NCBI GenBank assembly: GCA_018659505.1
Contig: JABJMI010000267.1
Span: 1-5,244, forward strand
From: Planctomicrobium sp.
GTDB taxonomy: Bacteria; Planctomycetota; Planctomycetia; Planctomycetales; Planctomycetaceae
DNA length: 5,244 bases
Direction: 5' to 3'
A program made the position numbers and the translations under genes. Positions 5,175-5,244 of this stretch are shown piece after piece; position 1 is the first letter of the stretch; every line of letters starts with the position of its first letter. Below the pieces are notes generated by a model, which searched no databases, was not told where the DNA came from, and saw only the letters and a program-made list of their open reading frames with translations.

Positions 5175-5244
5175 ATGAAAAGGAACAGTTGGCAGGTCGG
5201 TGATTGGGTGATCTACCGGAAGCAGAAACGGAGCAACATCCCCG
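5175..5244 (+). CDS. Start of a small 'VGDWVIYRK' protein, cut by window edge
   Basis: An ATG at 5175 opens a frame to the window end (23 codons). It reads MKRNSWQVGDWVIYRKQKRS and ends in NIP. An in-frame TGA at 5169-5171 closes the frame upstream, so this is the first possible ATG; the Shine-Dalgarno is weak (GGA 7 bases before). The VGDWVIYRK opening resembles small planctomycete proteins of roughly 80-90 residues that I remember with the same start but cannot name. It also faintly recalls the N-terminal strand of CarD-like or SH3-like folds (VGDxVVY). Too little is visible for a function. The frame's codon content and the divergent placement favour a real gene. Confidence 0.55.
   Translation, partial: MKRNSWQVGDWVIYRKQKRSNIP

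Overview
The window most likely comes from a planctomycete (phylum Planctomycetota) of moderate GC content, perhaps Gimesia, Rubinisphaera or a relative. This rests on recognised protein types rather than a marker gene: a secreted discoidin-like protein of a form I associate with planctomycetes, a glycosylasparaginase of the RPTGTIHC type, a 170-residue protein I cannot name, and the start of a small 'VGDWVIYRK' protein. Sparse gene packing, weak Shine-Dalgarno sequences and GTG/TTG starts fit that group. I could run no search, so the assignment is inference.

Layout from left to right. Positions 1-588 (minus) hold the first 196 codons of an exported protein with an F5/8-type-C-like beta-sandwich; the rest lies outside the window. 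Positions 589-849 are intergenic and dominated by a compact palindromic repeat: two inverted hairpins around a third, resembling a REP pair/BIME or a MITE. Positions 850-1863 (minus) encode a complete cytoplasmic N4-(beta-N-acetylglucosaminyl)-L-asparaginase of the Ntn-hydrolase class, with all expected catalytic and binding residues. Positions 1864-2013 carry a strong terminator hairpin for the upstream gene and a promoter candidate for the asparaginase gene. Positions 2014-2526 (minus) encode an unrecognised acidic protein of about 165-170 residues.

Positions 2527-3375 are an 849-base stretch with no convincing gene. Its right half holds short CACGAAACA direct repeats and a nested inverted repeat of about 190 bases, which looks like a dispersed or decayed repeat or a structured RNA. 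Positions 3376-5058 (minus) encode a complete Na+/phosphate cotransporter-family membrane protein with two QSSS half-repeats and a C-terminal PhoU-like helical domain. Positions 5059-5174 are a divergent intergenic region, and a plus-strand gene starts at 5175 and leaves the window.

The genes do not form one obvious pathway. All four main genes lie on the minus strand but are separated by gaps of roughly 150 to 850 bases with terminators or repeats, so they are probably separate transcription units. The asparaginase would recycle N-glycan-asparagine or related amides, the transporter would import phosphate or control its level, and the discoidin-like protein would act outside the cytoplasm. 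I found no CRISPR array, phage gene, transposase, tRNA or rRNA, and no convincing new multi-gene system. The most interesting material is the non-coding repeat structure.
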